This document shows positions 23,499 through 32,400 of a stretch of DNA of 36,961 nucleotides, piece after piece. Origin of the DNA: an uncultured Clostridia bacterium. GTDB taxonomy: Bacteria > Bacillota > Clostridia > TANB77 > CAG-508. The DNA lies in the NCBI GenBank assembly GCA_934162615.1, contig CAKPJK010000014.1:1-36961 (forward strand). The letters run 5' to 3'. Each line of letters starts with the position of its first letter. Within the stretch, counting starts at the first letter, position 1. The position numbers and the translations under genes are program-made. Below the pieces are notes generated by a model. It did no database searches and was not told the origin of the DNA. It saw only the letters and a program-made list of their open reading frames with translations.

Positions 23499-23527
23499 TT
23501 TACAAATATAAAAATATATAATATAAT
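23499..23527 (+). promoter_or_regulatory. Promoter of the candidate antitoxin RNA
   Basis: TTTACA (23499-23504), a 17-base spacer and a perfect TATAAT (23522-23527), 30 bases after gdpP. Confidence 0.7.
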
Positions 23528-23533
23528 GGTTAA

Positions 23534-23661
23534 AGAGAAATGGGAAGTTAACTATTATAATAGATTAGAAAATGAAAACTCATTTCTAAAATAAAATTTT
23601 AAGGGAATTTTTATTTGTAAAAATGACAAAAATACTAGAGTCGGCAAACTCTAGTATTTTT
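23534..23661 (+). ncRNA. Candidate antisense antitoxin RNA
   Basis: A ~128-base transcript is bounded by the promoter at 23499-23527 and the terminator at 23629-23661. It contains a hairpin TAGAAAATGA/TCATTTCTA (about 23566-23588). It then carries two direct repeats of the opposing gene: 23593-23619 matches 23728-23755 at about 24 of 28 aligned positions, and 23618-23636 matches 23788-23806 at 18 of 19. Because the opposing gene is on the minus strand, these repeats make the RNA complementary to that gene's start-codon region and 5' leader. This is the geometry of RNA II in par/Fst type I modules. The pairing is seen in the sequence; the function is inferred. Confidence 0.6.
23629..23661. terminator. 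Bidirectional terminator shared by the antitoxin RNA and the peptide mRNA
   Basis: AAAATACTAGAGT (23629-23641) pairs perfectly with ACTCTAGTATTTT (23648-23660) around CGGCAA. There is a T-run on either strand. Confidence 0.9.
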
Positions 23662-23672
23662 TACTTTATGTA

Positions 23673-23750
23673 TTAATCGAACATTTTTAGAATGTCTTTA
23701 AGAGATTTAATAACATAAAGTTTAATTAAAATTTTAAGGATTTTTTTCAT
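23673..23750 (-). CDS. 25-residue cationic amphipathic peptide, candidate type I toxin
   Basis: The reading frame encodes MKKILKILIKLY... ending LKMFD, 25 residues. Lys at 2, 3, 6, 10, 15, 18 and 22 alternates with Ile/Leu/Val/Tyr/Phe, giving an amphipathic helix that could insert in membranes, in the manner of TisB-like toxins. A textbook GAAAGGAGGA ribosome site (23770-23761) lies 10 bases before the ATG. A minus-strand promoter (23846-23818) and a terminator just after the stop define a ~180-base mRNA. It has no PxxxG-type Fst motif, so it is not a plain Fst homolog. It faces the candidate antisense RNA. Real translation is very likely from the signals; toxicity is inference. Confidence 0.65.
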   Translation of the reverse strand: MKKILKILIKLYVIKSLKDILKMFD

Positions 23751-23806
23751 TTGTATTGCATCCTCCTTTCTTTTAAAATTAGAGGAATAAAAATGACAAA
23801 AATATT
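23728..23806. repeat. Direct-repeat copies in the peptide gene that match the antitoxin RNA
   Basis: Copy A at 23728-23755 (TAAAATTTTAAGG core, ending ATTTGTA) spans the start codon and first seven codons and matches 23593-23619. Copy B at 23788-23806 (AAAAATGACAAAAATA core) lies at the 5' end of the mRNA and matches 23618-23636. Confidence 0.8.
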
Positions 23807-23817
23807 GTACTATAATT

Positions 23818-23846
23818 TATATATAAATACAATATGTATTGGTAAA
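23818..23846 (-). promoter_or_regulatory. Promoter of the peptide gene
   Basis: On the minus strand: TTTACC (23846-23841), a 17-base spacer and TATATA (23823-23818), placing the start near 23811, just before repeat copy B. Confidence 0.55.
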
Positions 23847-23902
23847 TATTTTGCAAACTGTAACAACTAATAATTTATTTAAACAAAACTTATGTTGTTC
23901 GG

Positions 23903-23931
23903 TTGAAAAATCCTCAAAAATAGTGTAAAAT
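23903..23931 (+). promoter_or_regulatory. Promoter of rplI
   Basis: TTGAAA (23903-23908), a 17-base spacer and TAAAAT (23926-23931) directly preceded by TG. Confidence 0.65.
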
Positions 23932-23968
23932 ATACAAAGTTAGAAAAAAGCGAAAGGTTGTGATTTTA

Positions 23969-24415
23969 ATGAAAGTAATATTAAAAGCAGATATAAAAGG
24001 AGTAGGAAAAAAAGACCAAGTAATAAACGCATCAGACGGATATGCTAGAAACTTTTTATTCCCAAAAAATTTAGCAGTAGAAGCAAATGCAGAAAACATG
24101 AGCAAATTAAAAGGAATGCAAGACTCAAAAGCATTTAAAAAATCACAAGAAAAAGAAGAAGCAGAAAGAATAGCAAATAAACTATCAAAAATTTTATTAA
24201 AAATAAAAGTAAAATCAGGAGCAAATGGAAAAATATTTGGAGGAGTTTCTTCAAAAGAAATAGCAGAAAACTTAGAAAAACAATATCAAATAAAAGTTGA
24301 TAAAAAGAAAATTGATTTAAAAGAAACAATAAAAACTTTAGGAACAATCACTGTTGATATTAAATTGTTTGAAGGAGTAATTGGAAAAGTTAAAGTAGAT
24401 ATAATTTCTGAGTAA
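23969..24415 (+). CDS. rplI: 50S ribosomal protein bL9
   Basis: 148 residues. The N-terminal RNA-binding domain is canonical ('MKVILKADIKGVGKKDQVINASDGYARNFLFPKNLAVEA'-like, residues 1-39), followed by the long connecting helix and the C-terminal domain ('SGANGKIFGGVSSKEIAE' to the end). It binds domain V of 23S rRNA and supports reading-frame fidelity. I chose ATG 23969 because MKVIL is the universal start; the upstream GTG at 23960 is less likely. GAAAGG lies ahead of it. Confidence 0.97.
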   Translation: MKVILKADIKGVGKKDQVINASDGYARNFLFPKNLAVEANAENMSKLKGMQDSKAFKKSQEKEEAERIANKLSKILLKIKVKSGANGKIFGGVSSKEIAENLEKQYQIKVDKKKIDLKETIKTLGTITVDIKLFEGVIGKVKVDIISE

Positions 24416-24500
24416 TTTTGGATGCTTACGCGGTATGACAAAAAATATATTATCAAATTACAATAAAACATTAATCAAAAAAAAAATTGGGGGAATAGCA

Positions 24501-25835
24501 ATGGATATAGGAAAAATACCACCACATGATGTAGAAGCAGAGCAAGCAGTAATAGGAAGCATGCTTACAGATAAAGAAGCAGTGGCAAGCAGTATAGAAG
24601 TCTTAAAAGAAGAAGACTTTTATAGAGAAGATAATAGAATAATATATTCAGCAATGTTAAACTTGTACAATAGAGCAGAACCAATTGATTTAATAACATT
24701 AAAAGCAGAATTAGAATCAATGGGAAAATTTGAACAAGTAGGTGGTTTTGAATATTTAGCAGAATTACCTGAAAAAGTACCAACAACAGCAAATGCTACA
24801 AAATACATAAAAATTGTAGAAGAAAAGTCAGTATTAAGAAATTTAATAAAAACCGCAAATGAAATAATAGACTTAGGATATGACCCAACTGAAGATGTAG
24901 AAGCAATTATGGAAGGTGCAGAAAAAAAGATTTTTAATATAATGCAAGACAAAAATCAAAAAGGATATTCACCTATAAAAGATATTTTGGTTGATAGTTT
25001 TACAGAATTGGAAGAATTGTATAATAGAAAAGAACATATAACAGGTGTACCAACTGGATTTGCTGATTTAGATTATAGAACTGCAGGTTTACACGGTTCA
25101 GAACTTATACTTGTTGCTGCAAGACCTGCTATGGGTAAATCTGCATTTGCATTAAATATTGCTACAAATGCAGCAATGAGAGGAAATACACCAGTTGCAA
25201 TATTCAGTTTGGAAATGTCAAAAGCACAATTGGTAAACAGAATTTTATGTAGTGAGGCAATGGTAGATAGTAACAAAGTAAGAACTGGTAAACTAGAAGA
25301 TGAAGATTGGGGAAAATTAGCCGAAGCAATTGGACCACTTTCAGAAACAGGAATTTATATAGACGATACACCTGGTATATCAGTAATGGAAATAAGAGCA
25401 AAGTGTAGAAAACTTAAGTTAGAAAAAAATATTGGACTTGTTGTTATAGACTATTTACAATTGGTACAAGGAAGCAATAAACGTAATGGTAGCCGTGAAC
25501 AAGAAATATCAGAAATAAGTAGGTCTTTAAAAATATTAGCAAAAGAATTAGACGTTCCTGTAATTGCACTTTCACAGTTATCAAGAGCGGTTGAACAAAG
25601 ACCAGACCATAGACCTATGCTTTCAGATTTGCGTGAATCCGGAGCAATTGAGCAAGATGCTGATATTGTTATGTTCTTATACAGAGATGATTATTATAAC
25701 GAAGATAGTGAAAAGAAGAATGTTGCAGAAGTTATTATTGCTAAACACAGAGGTGGTTCAACTGGAACTGTGGATTTAGGATGGCTTGGAAGTTATACTA
25801 AATTTGTTAATTTATCAAAAAGAGATGAAGAATAA
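24501..25835 (+). CDS. dnaB: Replicative DNA helicase DnaB
   Basis: 444 residues. It unwinds DNA at the replication fork as a hexamer. The N-terminal domain starts 'IPPHDVEAEQAVIGSML'; the RecA-like domain has Walker A 'AARPAMGKSAFALNIA' (about 205-220), 'FSLEMSK', Walker B-region 'LVVIDYLQLV', 'ALSQLSRAVEQR' and 'DLRESGAIEQDADIV', ending 'KHRGGSTGTVDLGW'. I chose ATG 24501 (MDIGKIPP) because it follows GGGGGAA. It lies 85 bases after rplI, the conserved order. Confidence 0.97.
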   Translation: MDIGKIPPHDVEAEQAVIGSMLTDKEAVASSIEVLKEEDFYREDNRIIYSAMLNLYNRAEPIDLITLKAELESMGKFEQVGGFEYLAELPEKVPTTANATKYIKIVEEKSVLRNLIKTANEIIDLGYDPTEDVEAIMEGAEKKIFNIMQDKNQKGYSPIKDILVDSFTELEELYNRKEHITGVPTGFADLDYRTAGLHGSELILVAARPAMGKSAFALNIATNAAMRGNTPVAIFSLEMSKAQLVNRILCSEAMVDSNKVRTGKLEDEDWGKLAEAIGPLSETGIYIDDTPGISVMEIRAKCRKLKLEKNIGLVVIDYLQLVQGSNKRNGSREQEISEISRSLKILAKELDVPVIALSQLSRAVEQRPDHRPMLSDLRESGAIEQDADIVMFLYRDDYYNEDSEKKNVAEVIIAKHRGGSTGTVDLGWLGSYTKFVNLSKRDEE

Positions 25836-25840
25836 AAATA

Positions 25841-25914
25841 GGGATTGGGTACAAAAATAGGGATTGAAGACCCGTCCCCCAATCCCTATTTTTGTACCCA
25901 ATCCTGTTTTTTTT
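25841..25914. repeat. GGGACG-family palindrome and terminator between dnaB and tilS
   Basis: Arms of about 26 bases (from 25841 and ending about 25905) pair over GGATTGGGTACAAAAATAGG and its complement. The inner loop carries the GACCCGTCCCCC core also found at 15271 and 33700. Eight Ts follow, so it can terminate dnaB transcription. Confidence 0.9.
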
Positions 25915-25928
25915 AGGAGATATATAGA

Positions 25929-26927
25929 ATGAAAGAAAAAGTTTTGGAAACAATAAAAAAATATAATTTAATAAAAGATGGTGATAGGCTAGTTCTTGGA
26001 GTTTCAGGAGGACCAGACTCTATTGCTATGTTAAATATTTTAAATGATATAAGAAATGACAAAAAACTACATATGAACTTTGATATAATAGTAGCACATG
26101 TAAATCATATGATAAGGGAAGAAGCAATAGAAGACCAAAAATTTGTTGAAAATTTTTGCAAAAAAATAGGAGTTACTTTTTATGCAAAAAGTATAGATGT
26201 TCAAAAAATTGCTAATAATAAAAAAATAGGAACAGAAGAAGCAGGAAGAAATGCACGATATGAATTTTTTGATGAAATTTTAGAAAAAGAGAATGCAAAC
26301 AAAATTGCTATTGCTCACAACAAAAATGATAAGATAGAGACTATTATTATGAATATGCTAAGAGGTAGCGGAGTAGCGGGTTTGAAGGGAATTGAACCAA
26401 TAAAAAATAACAAATATATTAGACCTTTAATTGAGTGTGAAAGATTTGAAATAGAAGAATATTGTGCTCAAAATGGAATTGAACCAAGAATTGATAGAAC
26501 AAATTTTGAGAATGTATATACTAGAAACAAAGTAAGAAATATTGTTATTCCATTTATTAAAAAGGAATTTAATCCAAATATAATTCAAACAATGGATAGA
26601 CTATCAGATTTAGTAAAAGAAGAAGATGAATATTTAGAAAAAGTAGTTGAAGAAAAGTATAAAGAATATGTACAACAAGAAGATAAAAAACAAATTGTGA
26701 TGGATTTGAAAGGCTTTAATAACCAAGAAAAGGTTATAAAATCAAGACTATTGCTATATACTATATCAAGACTTTTTGGAACAACAAAAGGAATAGAAAA
26801 AATACATATAGAAGATATTATAAAATTATGTGAAAAAAATATAGGTAATAAATATTTAACTCCAAATAAAAATATAAAAGTTTTAGTAAAAAATCAAAAA
26901 ATTTATTTCTTAAATTTGATACAATAA
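25929..26927 (+). CDS. tilS: tRNA(Ile)-lysidine synthetase
   Basis: 332 residues. It attaches lysine to C34 of tRNA-Ile(CAU) so that it reads AUA codons, an essential task in an AT-rich genome. The PP-loop 'LGVSGGPDSIAML' is at about 24-36. 'VAHVNHMIREEAIEDQKFVENFC', 'TEEAGRNARYEFF', 'IAHNKNDKIETIIMNMLRGSG' and 'LKGIEPIKNN.YIRPLIE' are the classical TilS N-domain blocks. It is shorter than the ~430-460 residues of many TilS proteins, with a reduced C-terminal region. AGGAGATATATAG precedes the ATG. The hpt gene that often sits between tilS and ftsH is absent. Confidence 0.93.
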   Translation: MKEKVLETIKKYNLIKDGDRLVLGVSGGPDSIAMLNILNDIRNDKKLHMNFDIIVAHVNHMIREEAIEDQKFVENFCKKIGVTFYAKSIDVQKIANNKKIGTEEAGRNARYEFFDEILEKENANKIAIAHNKNDKIETIIMNMLRGSGVAGLKGIEPIKNNKYIRPLIECERFEIEEYCAQNGIEPRIDRTNFENVYTRNKVRNIVIPFIKKEFNPNIIQTMDRLSDLVKEEDEYLEKVVEEKYKEYVQQEDKKQIVMDLKGFNNQEKVIKSRLLLYTISRLFGTTKGIEKIHIEDIIKLCEKNIGNKYLTPNKNIKVLVKNQKIYFLNLIQ

Positions 26928-27046
26928 TAAAAAAACTTAAAAAATCAAAAAACTTATTTTATAAACCAAAATTTGGCCTAAGTTGACTATCCGTAATACT
27001 TAGAGAGACAACGGTTTTTTGTAACAAAAAAGTAATACAAAAATTC
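26928..27046 (+). other. tilS-ftsH intergenic region with a possible small structured element
   Basis: CTAAG (about 26974) can pair with CTTAG (about 26999), while CCGT between them can pair with ACGG (about 27011), giving a pseudoknot-like arrangement followed by six Ts. GTTG/CAAC pairing is also possible. It may be only a weak terminator for tilS. I recognise no riboswitch class. Confidence 0.3.
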
Positions 27047-27075
27047 TTGCAAAACCAAAATATATGTGTTATAAA
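27047..27075 (+). promoter_or_regulatory. Promoter of ftsH
   Basis: TTGCAA (27047-27052), a 17-base spacer and TATAAA (27070-27075) with an extended TGT. Confidence 0.7.
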
Positions 27076-27170
27076 ATTTTTATAGTTGATAGTAGCGCGA
27101 ATACTTTAATAAATTTTGCAACAAAAATAAAAAGTAAAATTATTAAAAACAAGCAGAAGGAGGAATTATT

Positions 27171-28982
27171 TTGAAAAACGGAATTAAAACATTAGCAATG
27201 TGGCTAATAATCGGAGTAATATTTATAGTATTGTTGTCATCAATAATGACAAACACAAACACAAAACTAAAATATTCAGAATTAATTGCGAAAATAAATG
27301 AAGGGAAAGTAGAATCAATAGTTATAGATGCAGATGGAACTTCTGCAACAGTTCAACTATCTGATGATAAAGTAAAAAAACAAGTAAACATTCCAAACAT
27401 GGAAAACTTTATGAATTATACTGATGAATTTATTAAAAACGGAGCATTTACTTTAGAAGAAAGTTCTGAATCAGTATTATCAATTATATTAGGTTTACTT
27501 ACACCATTTGGAATTTTAATAATATTCTTTATATTCTGGTTCTTTATGATGGGTGGAGCAGCAAATGGACAAAATGGTGGAAAATCAATGTCATTTGGTA
27601 AGAGTAAAGCCAGAATGATGACACCAGCAGATAGAAATAAAATTTCTTTTGATGATGTTGCAGGTGTTGATGAAGAAAAAGAAGAATTACAAGAAATAGT
27701 TGAATTTTTAAGAAATCCAAAGAAATTTACAGACATGGGAGCTAGAATACCAAAAGGTGTTTTATTAGTTGGGCAACCAGGAACAGGTAAAACATTACTT
27801 GCAAAAGCAGTTGCAGGTGAAGCAGGTGTACCATTCTTTATTATAAGTGGTTCAGACTTTGTTGAAATGTTCGTAGGTGTTGGTGCTTCAAGAGTTAGAG
27901 ATTTATTTGAACAAGCCAAGAAAAATGCACCATGTATCATATTTATAGATGAAATTGATGCAGTTGGACGTCAAAGAGGTGCTGGTCTAGGTGGTGGACA
28001 TGATGAAAGAGAACAAACATTAAACCAATTATTAGTTGAAATGGATGGTTTCTCAGATAATGAAGGTGTTATTGTTTTAGCCGCAACAAATAGACCTGAT
28101 GTATTAGACAAAGCCTTATTAAGAGCTGGAAGATTTGATAGACAAATAGTTGTTGGAGCTCCTGATGTTAAAGCAAGAGAGCAAATATTAGAAGTTCATT
28201 CTAGAAAGAAAAGATTAGCAGATGATGTTGACTTAAAAGTAATTGCGAAAAATACATCTGGATTTGCAGGTGCAGACCTAGAAAATGTATTAAATGAAGC
28301 AGCATTACTTGCAGCAAGAAGAAATCTAACTGAAATTGGAATGAAAGAAATCGAAGATGCTATGGTTAAAGTAACTATGGGACCTGAAAAGAAAACAAGA
28401 GTTAGAAGTGAAAAAGAAAATAGACTTGTATCATACCATGAAGCAGGTCATGCAGTAGTAAGTCATTACTTAGAAACACAAGACCCAGTACATCAAATAT
28501 CAATTGTACCAAGAGGTATGGCTGGTGGTTATACAATGTATAGACCAACAGAAGACAAAAACTTTATGTCAAAAACAGAAATGGAAGAAAATATTGTATC
28601 ACTTTTAGGTGGTAGAGTTGCAGAAGCTTTGATATTAAATGATGTTTCAACAGGTGCAAGTAATGATATTGAAAGAGCAACAAAAATTGCTAGAAGTATG
28701 GTTACAAAATATGGTATGAGCGAAAGAATTGGTACTTTAATGCTTGGTTCTGATCAAAGTGAAGTGTTCTTAGGTAGAGATTTTGCTCAATCTAAAGAAT
28801 ATTCAGAGGAAACAGCTGGTATAATAGATGAGGAAACAAAGGCTATTATTGATAAAGGTTATAACAGAGCAAAACAAATTCTTACAGACCATGTTGATAA
28901 ATTACATGCGGTTGCTGCAGTTTTACTTGAGAAAGAGAAAATTGAAGCAGATGAGTTTGAAAGAATTTTTCAAGGTGAATAG
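27171..28982 (+). CDS. ftsH: ATP-dependent zinc metalloprotease FtsH
   Basis: 603 residues. It is a membrane-anchored hexameric AAA protease that degrades misfolded membrane proteins and regulators. It has two membrane helices (about 9-27 and 104-127) with a short external domain between them. Walker A 'GQPGTGKTLLAKAVAGE' starts at about 201, Walker B 'CIIFIDEIDAVGRQR' at about 255-269, and the second region of homology is 'ATNRPDVLDKALLRAGRFDRQI'. The zinc site is HEAGH (about 423-427), with the third ligand in 'VSTGASNDIERAT'. The start is TTG, supported by a strong AGAAGGAGG site 7 bases upstream. Confidence 0.97.
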   Translation: MKNGIKTLAMWLIIGVIFIVLLSSIMTNTNTKLKYSELIAKINEGKVESIVIDADGTSATVQLSDDKVKKQVNIPNMENFMNYTDEFIKNGAFTLEESSESVLSIILGLLTPFGILIIFFIFWFFMMGGAANGQNGGKSMSFGKSKARMMTPADRNKISFDDVAGVDEEKEELQEIVEFLRNPKKFTDMGARIPKGVLLVGQPGTGKTLLAKAVAGEAGVPFFIISGSDFVEMFVGVGASRVRDLFEQAKKNAPCIIFIDEIDAVGRQRGAGLGGGHDEREQTLNQLLVEMDGFSDNEGVIVLAATNRPDVLDKALLRAGRFDRQIVVGAPDVKAREQILEVHSRKKRLADDVDLKVIAKNTSGFAGADLENVLNEAALLAARRNLTEIGMKEIEDAMVKVTMGPEKKTRVRSEKENRLVSYHEAGHAVVSHYLETQDPVHQISIVPRGMAGGYTMYRPTEDKNFMSKTEMEENIVSLLGGRVAEALILNDVSTGASNDIERATKIARSMVTKYGMSERIGTLMLGSDQSEVFLGRDFAQSKEYSEETAGIIDEETKAIIDKGYNRAKQILTDHVDKLHAVAAVLLEKEKIEADEFERIFQGE

Positions 28983-29037
28983 TATTAAAAGGTAATATAG
29001 AATTTATAAAAAGGTGGAGGAGACTTCATCTTTTTAT

Positions 29038-29088
29038 GGTTACAGTTCACAGTTCAAACAATAATTTTACGGACTGTGAATAGTAACC
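29038..29088. repeat. Imperfect palindrome after ftsH
   Basis: GGTTACAGTTCACAGTTC (29038-29055) pairs at about 15 of 18 positions with GGACTGTGAATAGTAACC (29071-29088) around a 15-base AT-rich loop. It is a probable dispersed palindromic unit; it lacks a T-run. Confidence 0.7.
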
Positions 29089-29127
29089 TTCTTATAATAT
29101 AATCAACATAAAAAATTTACAAAACTA

Positions 29128-29156
29128 TTTACAAATATAAAATTTTATGATATAAA
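29128..29156 (+). promoter_or_regulatory. Promoter of the thioester/Cna-B adhesin
   Basis: TTTACA (29128-29133), a 17-base spacer and TATAAA (29151-29156) with extended TGA. It would give an unusually long leader of about 300 bases. Confidence 0.55.
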
Positions 29157-29380
29157 TAATGTATTCTATTTAGTCCAATAGTGACTTAAAAATTTAAAAT
29201 CAAAAATTCAAAATAAAAATTTTATTCGAAAAAACAATCCAAAAAAACAAAAATAAAAAATGAAAGGAGGGAAGATTATTTTTTGCGCCTATAAACTGTA
29301 AATACATAAAAAATAAACTGGAAAAATAATGCAAAAGAAAAATGATGCACATATTAACTAAATAGAAAATATATACTTTA

Positions 29381-29433
29381 TCACACAAAATAAAAAGTTT
29401 TTTATTTTTAATTTGACTTTAAAATTTGTGTGA
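29381..29433 (+). promoter_or_regulatory. Leader stem-loop ahead of the adhesin gene
   Basis: TCACACAAA (29381-29389) and TTTGTGTGA (29425-29433) form a perfect 9-bp stem. The enclosed AAAATAAAAAG/TTTTTTATTTTT can pair as well. The structure ends about 18 bases before the AAAGGTG ribosome site. An orphan AAAGGAGGG at about 29261-29269 earlier in the leader has no sizeable reading frame behind it. The remainder of 29157-29380 is AT-rich, with nothing else I can name. Confidence 0.45.
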
Positions 29434-29462
29434 AAAATTAAAAAAAATAGAAAGGTGATTAA

Positions 29463-32400
29463 ATGAAAAAAGCAAAAATAATGTTAATGGCAATAATGCT
29501 TATATTAAGCAATTTCATGCCAATACTTTCAAGTGTAAAAGCAGCAAATGTTGGGGAAAGGGTTAACTTAGTATCTTTAGGAGAATGTCCCCATGATTTA
29601 GGAGTAAATAATGGATATGTAGTAACTGAAAAAGTAGGGTATTATCAAAATGGAGAATTTTATCCCGCATATTGTTTAAATAGAGAACAAAAAGGAGCGT
29701 CAACAGATTTTGTATATGATTTAGATGTAAGTGCTATAATGAAAGACACGCAAACATATAACAAAATCTGGAGAGTTATGATGGCAGGGTTTCCTTATAA
29801 TACACCGGAGCAAATGGGAGTATCTAGTGTAGATCATGCGTACCAAGCAACAAAAATGGCAGTATATTGTGTAACAGGACAAAGAAAACCAGAAGAATTT
29901 TATGCTTATAATTCTAATGGACAAGAAATTGTTGACTGTATATGGAGGTTATACAATGCTTCAAAAAATAATAACAAGGCATATGTAAGTCCAATATGTA
30001 ATATGAAATCAGATGGAGATATATATTCAGAAAAGATAAATGGAAAAGAATATTGTATTCAAAAATATAATTTTTCTGGAAATAATGAAATGCCATCATT
30101 TTCAGTTACAAGTACACAAGGAATTATATTAAATATGCAAAATCAAGAACAAAAAAATTATAAGGGAAATGGAAGTTTTAAATTAGCAATTCCAAAAGAA
30201 AATTTAAAACAGGGTATACAAGTGGAATTAAATGCACAAGCAACAATAAAAACATATCCAATTTTATATGGAGCAACAAGTATTCCAGGAACTCAGAATT
30301 ATTGTTTATCTTCATATCCATTTGAAGCAACACAGGCTTTTACATCTTTAAAAATTACTATTCCATCTGTAAATATTAAAAAAGTAGATAAAAATACTAA
30401 TACACCACTTCGCGGGGCAGAATTCAACATTTATAAAGATGTAAATGCAAATCAAAAATATGATGGACAAGATATATTTGTATGCAAAACAAATGCTACA
30501 AATAATGAAGGGATTGTTACTGTAACAGGATTAACTCCGGGAAAATATGTAGCAAAAGAAGACAAAGCGCCATATGGTTATGTAATAAATGAAACAGATG
30601 CATTATCTTTTGAAATAAAAGAAAACGGAGCAAATATCAATATACAATTTGGTGATGAGGAGCCAACAGGAAAAATTACTATTGTAAAGCAAGATGCTGA
30701 AACAGGAAACATTGCGCAAGGAGATAGTAACTTAGAAGGTGCAGAATATAAAGTTTATGCAACAGAGGATATTTACAATGCATCAAAGACTAAAAAGATT
30801 TATTCAAAAAACGATATTGTTGCAACAAGAATTATAAAAAATGATGGAACAACAGATGATGTAGTAGGTTTACCGCTTGGAAATTACTATGTAAAGGAAA
30901 CTCAAGCACCAGAAGGATATTTGTTAGATAATAATACATATAATGTTGATTTATCATATAAAGACCAAAATTCAAAAATAGTTTTAAAATCAATAATAAG
31001 TAAAGACAATGTTAAGAAAAGGCAAGTAAATATATTCAAATCAGGAATTAAAATTCTATCAGGGGTGGTCCCAGGCTTAGAAGGAGTGGGGTTCACAATA
31101 AAACTTAATAGTAATGTGGAAAAGGCATTAGCACAAGGATATTCATATGCAGAAATTTGGAATGGAATTGATATGTATGGAAATAATGTTGAAGTCGACT
31201 CAAAACGTGTCCAAGAGGCACAAAAAATAGCTCCAACAGTTTCACAAATTACAACAGACAAAACGGGAAATGCTTACACAGAAATGTTACCATATGGTAA
31301 ATATGTGGTAAAAGAAACATACACTCCAAATGATTATGAAACTGCAACAGATTTTACATTTTCAATATCACAAGACGAATCAGAAATAAAAAATAATGCT
31401 CAAAAAACATTAAGAATAGTTGTAAATAATGAGCAATTAGAAAGTTATTTAAAATTAGTAAAAAAGGATAAGGCAACAGGAAAATTAGTTACAGTAAGTT
31501 CTGCATCATTTAAAATTAAAGCAACAGAGGACATAATAGACAGAGCAACAAAAGAAATTATTTGGCATAAAGGCGAGTATATAACACAAAAAATAGGAAT
31601 GACAACTTATGATACTTTTACAACAAATTCAAAAAATTTAATAGTATCAGAAAAGAAACATTCATTTAGTAGTATTTTTGATGATTTAGGAACAGTAGGA
31701 ACACCACTTAAACTTCCGGTTGGAAATTATCAAATTGAAGAAATTGAGGCACCAGAAGGATTTTTAGACTTAGAAGAAAATATTCAATTTGAAATTTCTA
31801 GTATAAAAGATTATGACAAAGACAAAGATGGTGATTATATAAAGGTAATAGAAGTTTTAAATGAGCAACCAAAAGCAAGCATTGACCTAACAAAAGAAAT
31901 TGTATTTAGAAACAAAGAAGATGTAGATTTGTCTTTAGTGGATATTTCGGATTTATCAAAAATTGAGTTTAAACTTACGGCAAAAGAAGATATTTTGGAT
32001 AAAGCAGACCATTCTGCTATTTACAAAAAAGGCGATGTAATTGGGAATTATAATTTATCAAAAGATGGAAAATTAGAAATAAATAATCTTCCAATTGGAA
32101 CATATAATTTGGAAGAAACTAAAACAATAGATGGTTTGGCGATAAATAAGGAACCAATTGAAATTGCATTTAAAAAACAAGATGGTACAACAAAAAATTA
32201 TAAGAAAGAAATTAATATTAAAAATAAAACGACTTTTGTGCAAATATACAAAATAGATAAAGAGACTAAAGAACAACTAAAAGGTGCAAAATTTGCATTA
32301 TATGATGCCGATGGTAATGAAATTGCTACGTGGATTTCTGCTGAAAAACCATATTCTATTGAAGGATTAATCACTTCTAGAACTTATTTTTTAAAGGAGA

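Noticed and set aside
23526..23594. A 22-codon plus-strand frame starting at ATG 23526 inside the candidate antitoxin RNA
   Set aside because: Its ATG overlaps the -10 box (23522-23527), no ribosome site precedes it, and the transcript would start after the ATG.
26928..27046. A known riboswitch in the tilS-ftsH gap
   Set aside because: The pseudoknot-like pairing is short and matches no class I recognise; a weak terminator explains it as well.
27416..27940. A 174-codon minus-strand frame inside ftsH
   Set aside because: Antisense of the conserved AAA domain, without start signals.
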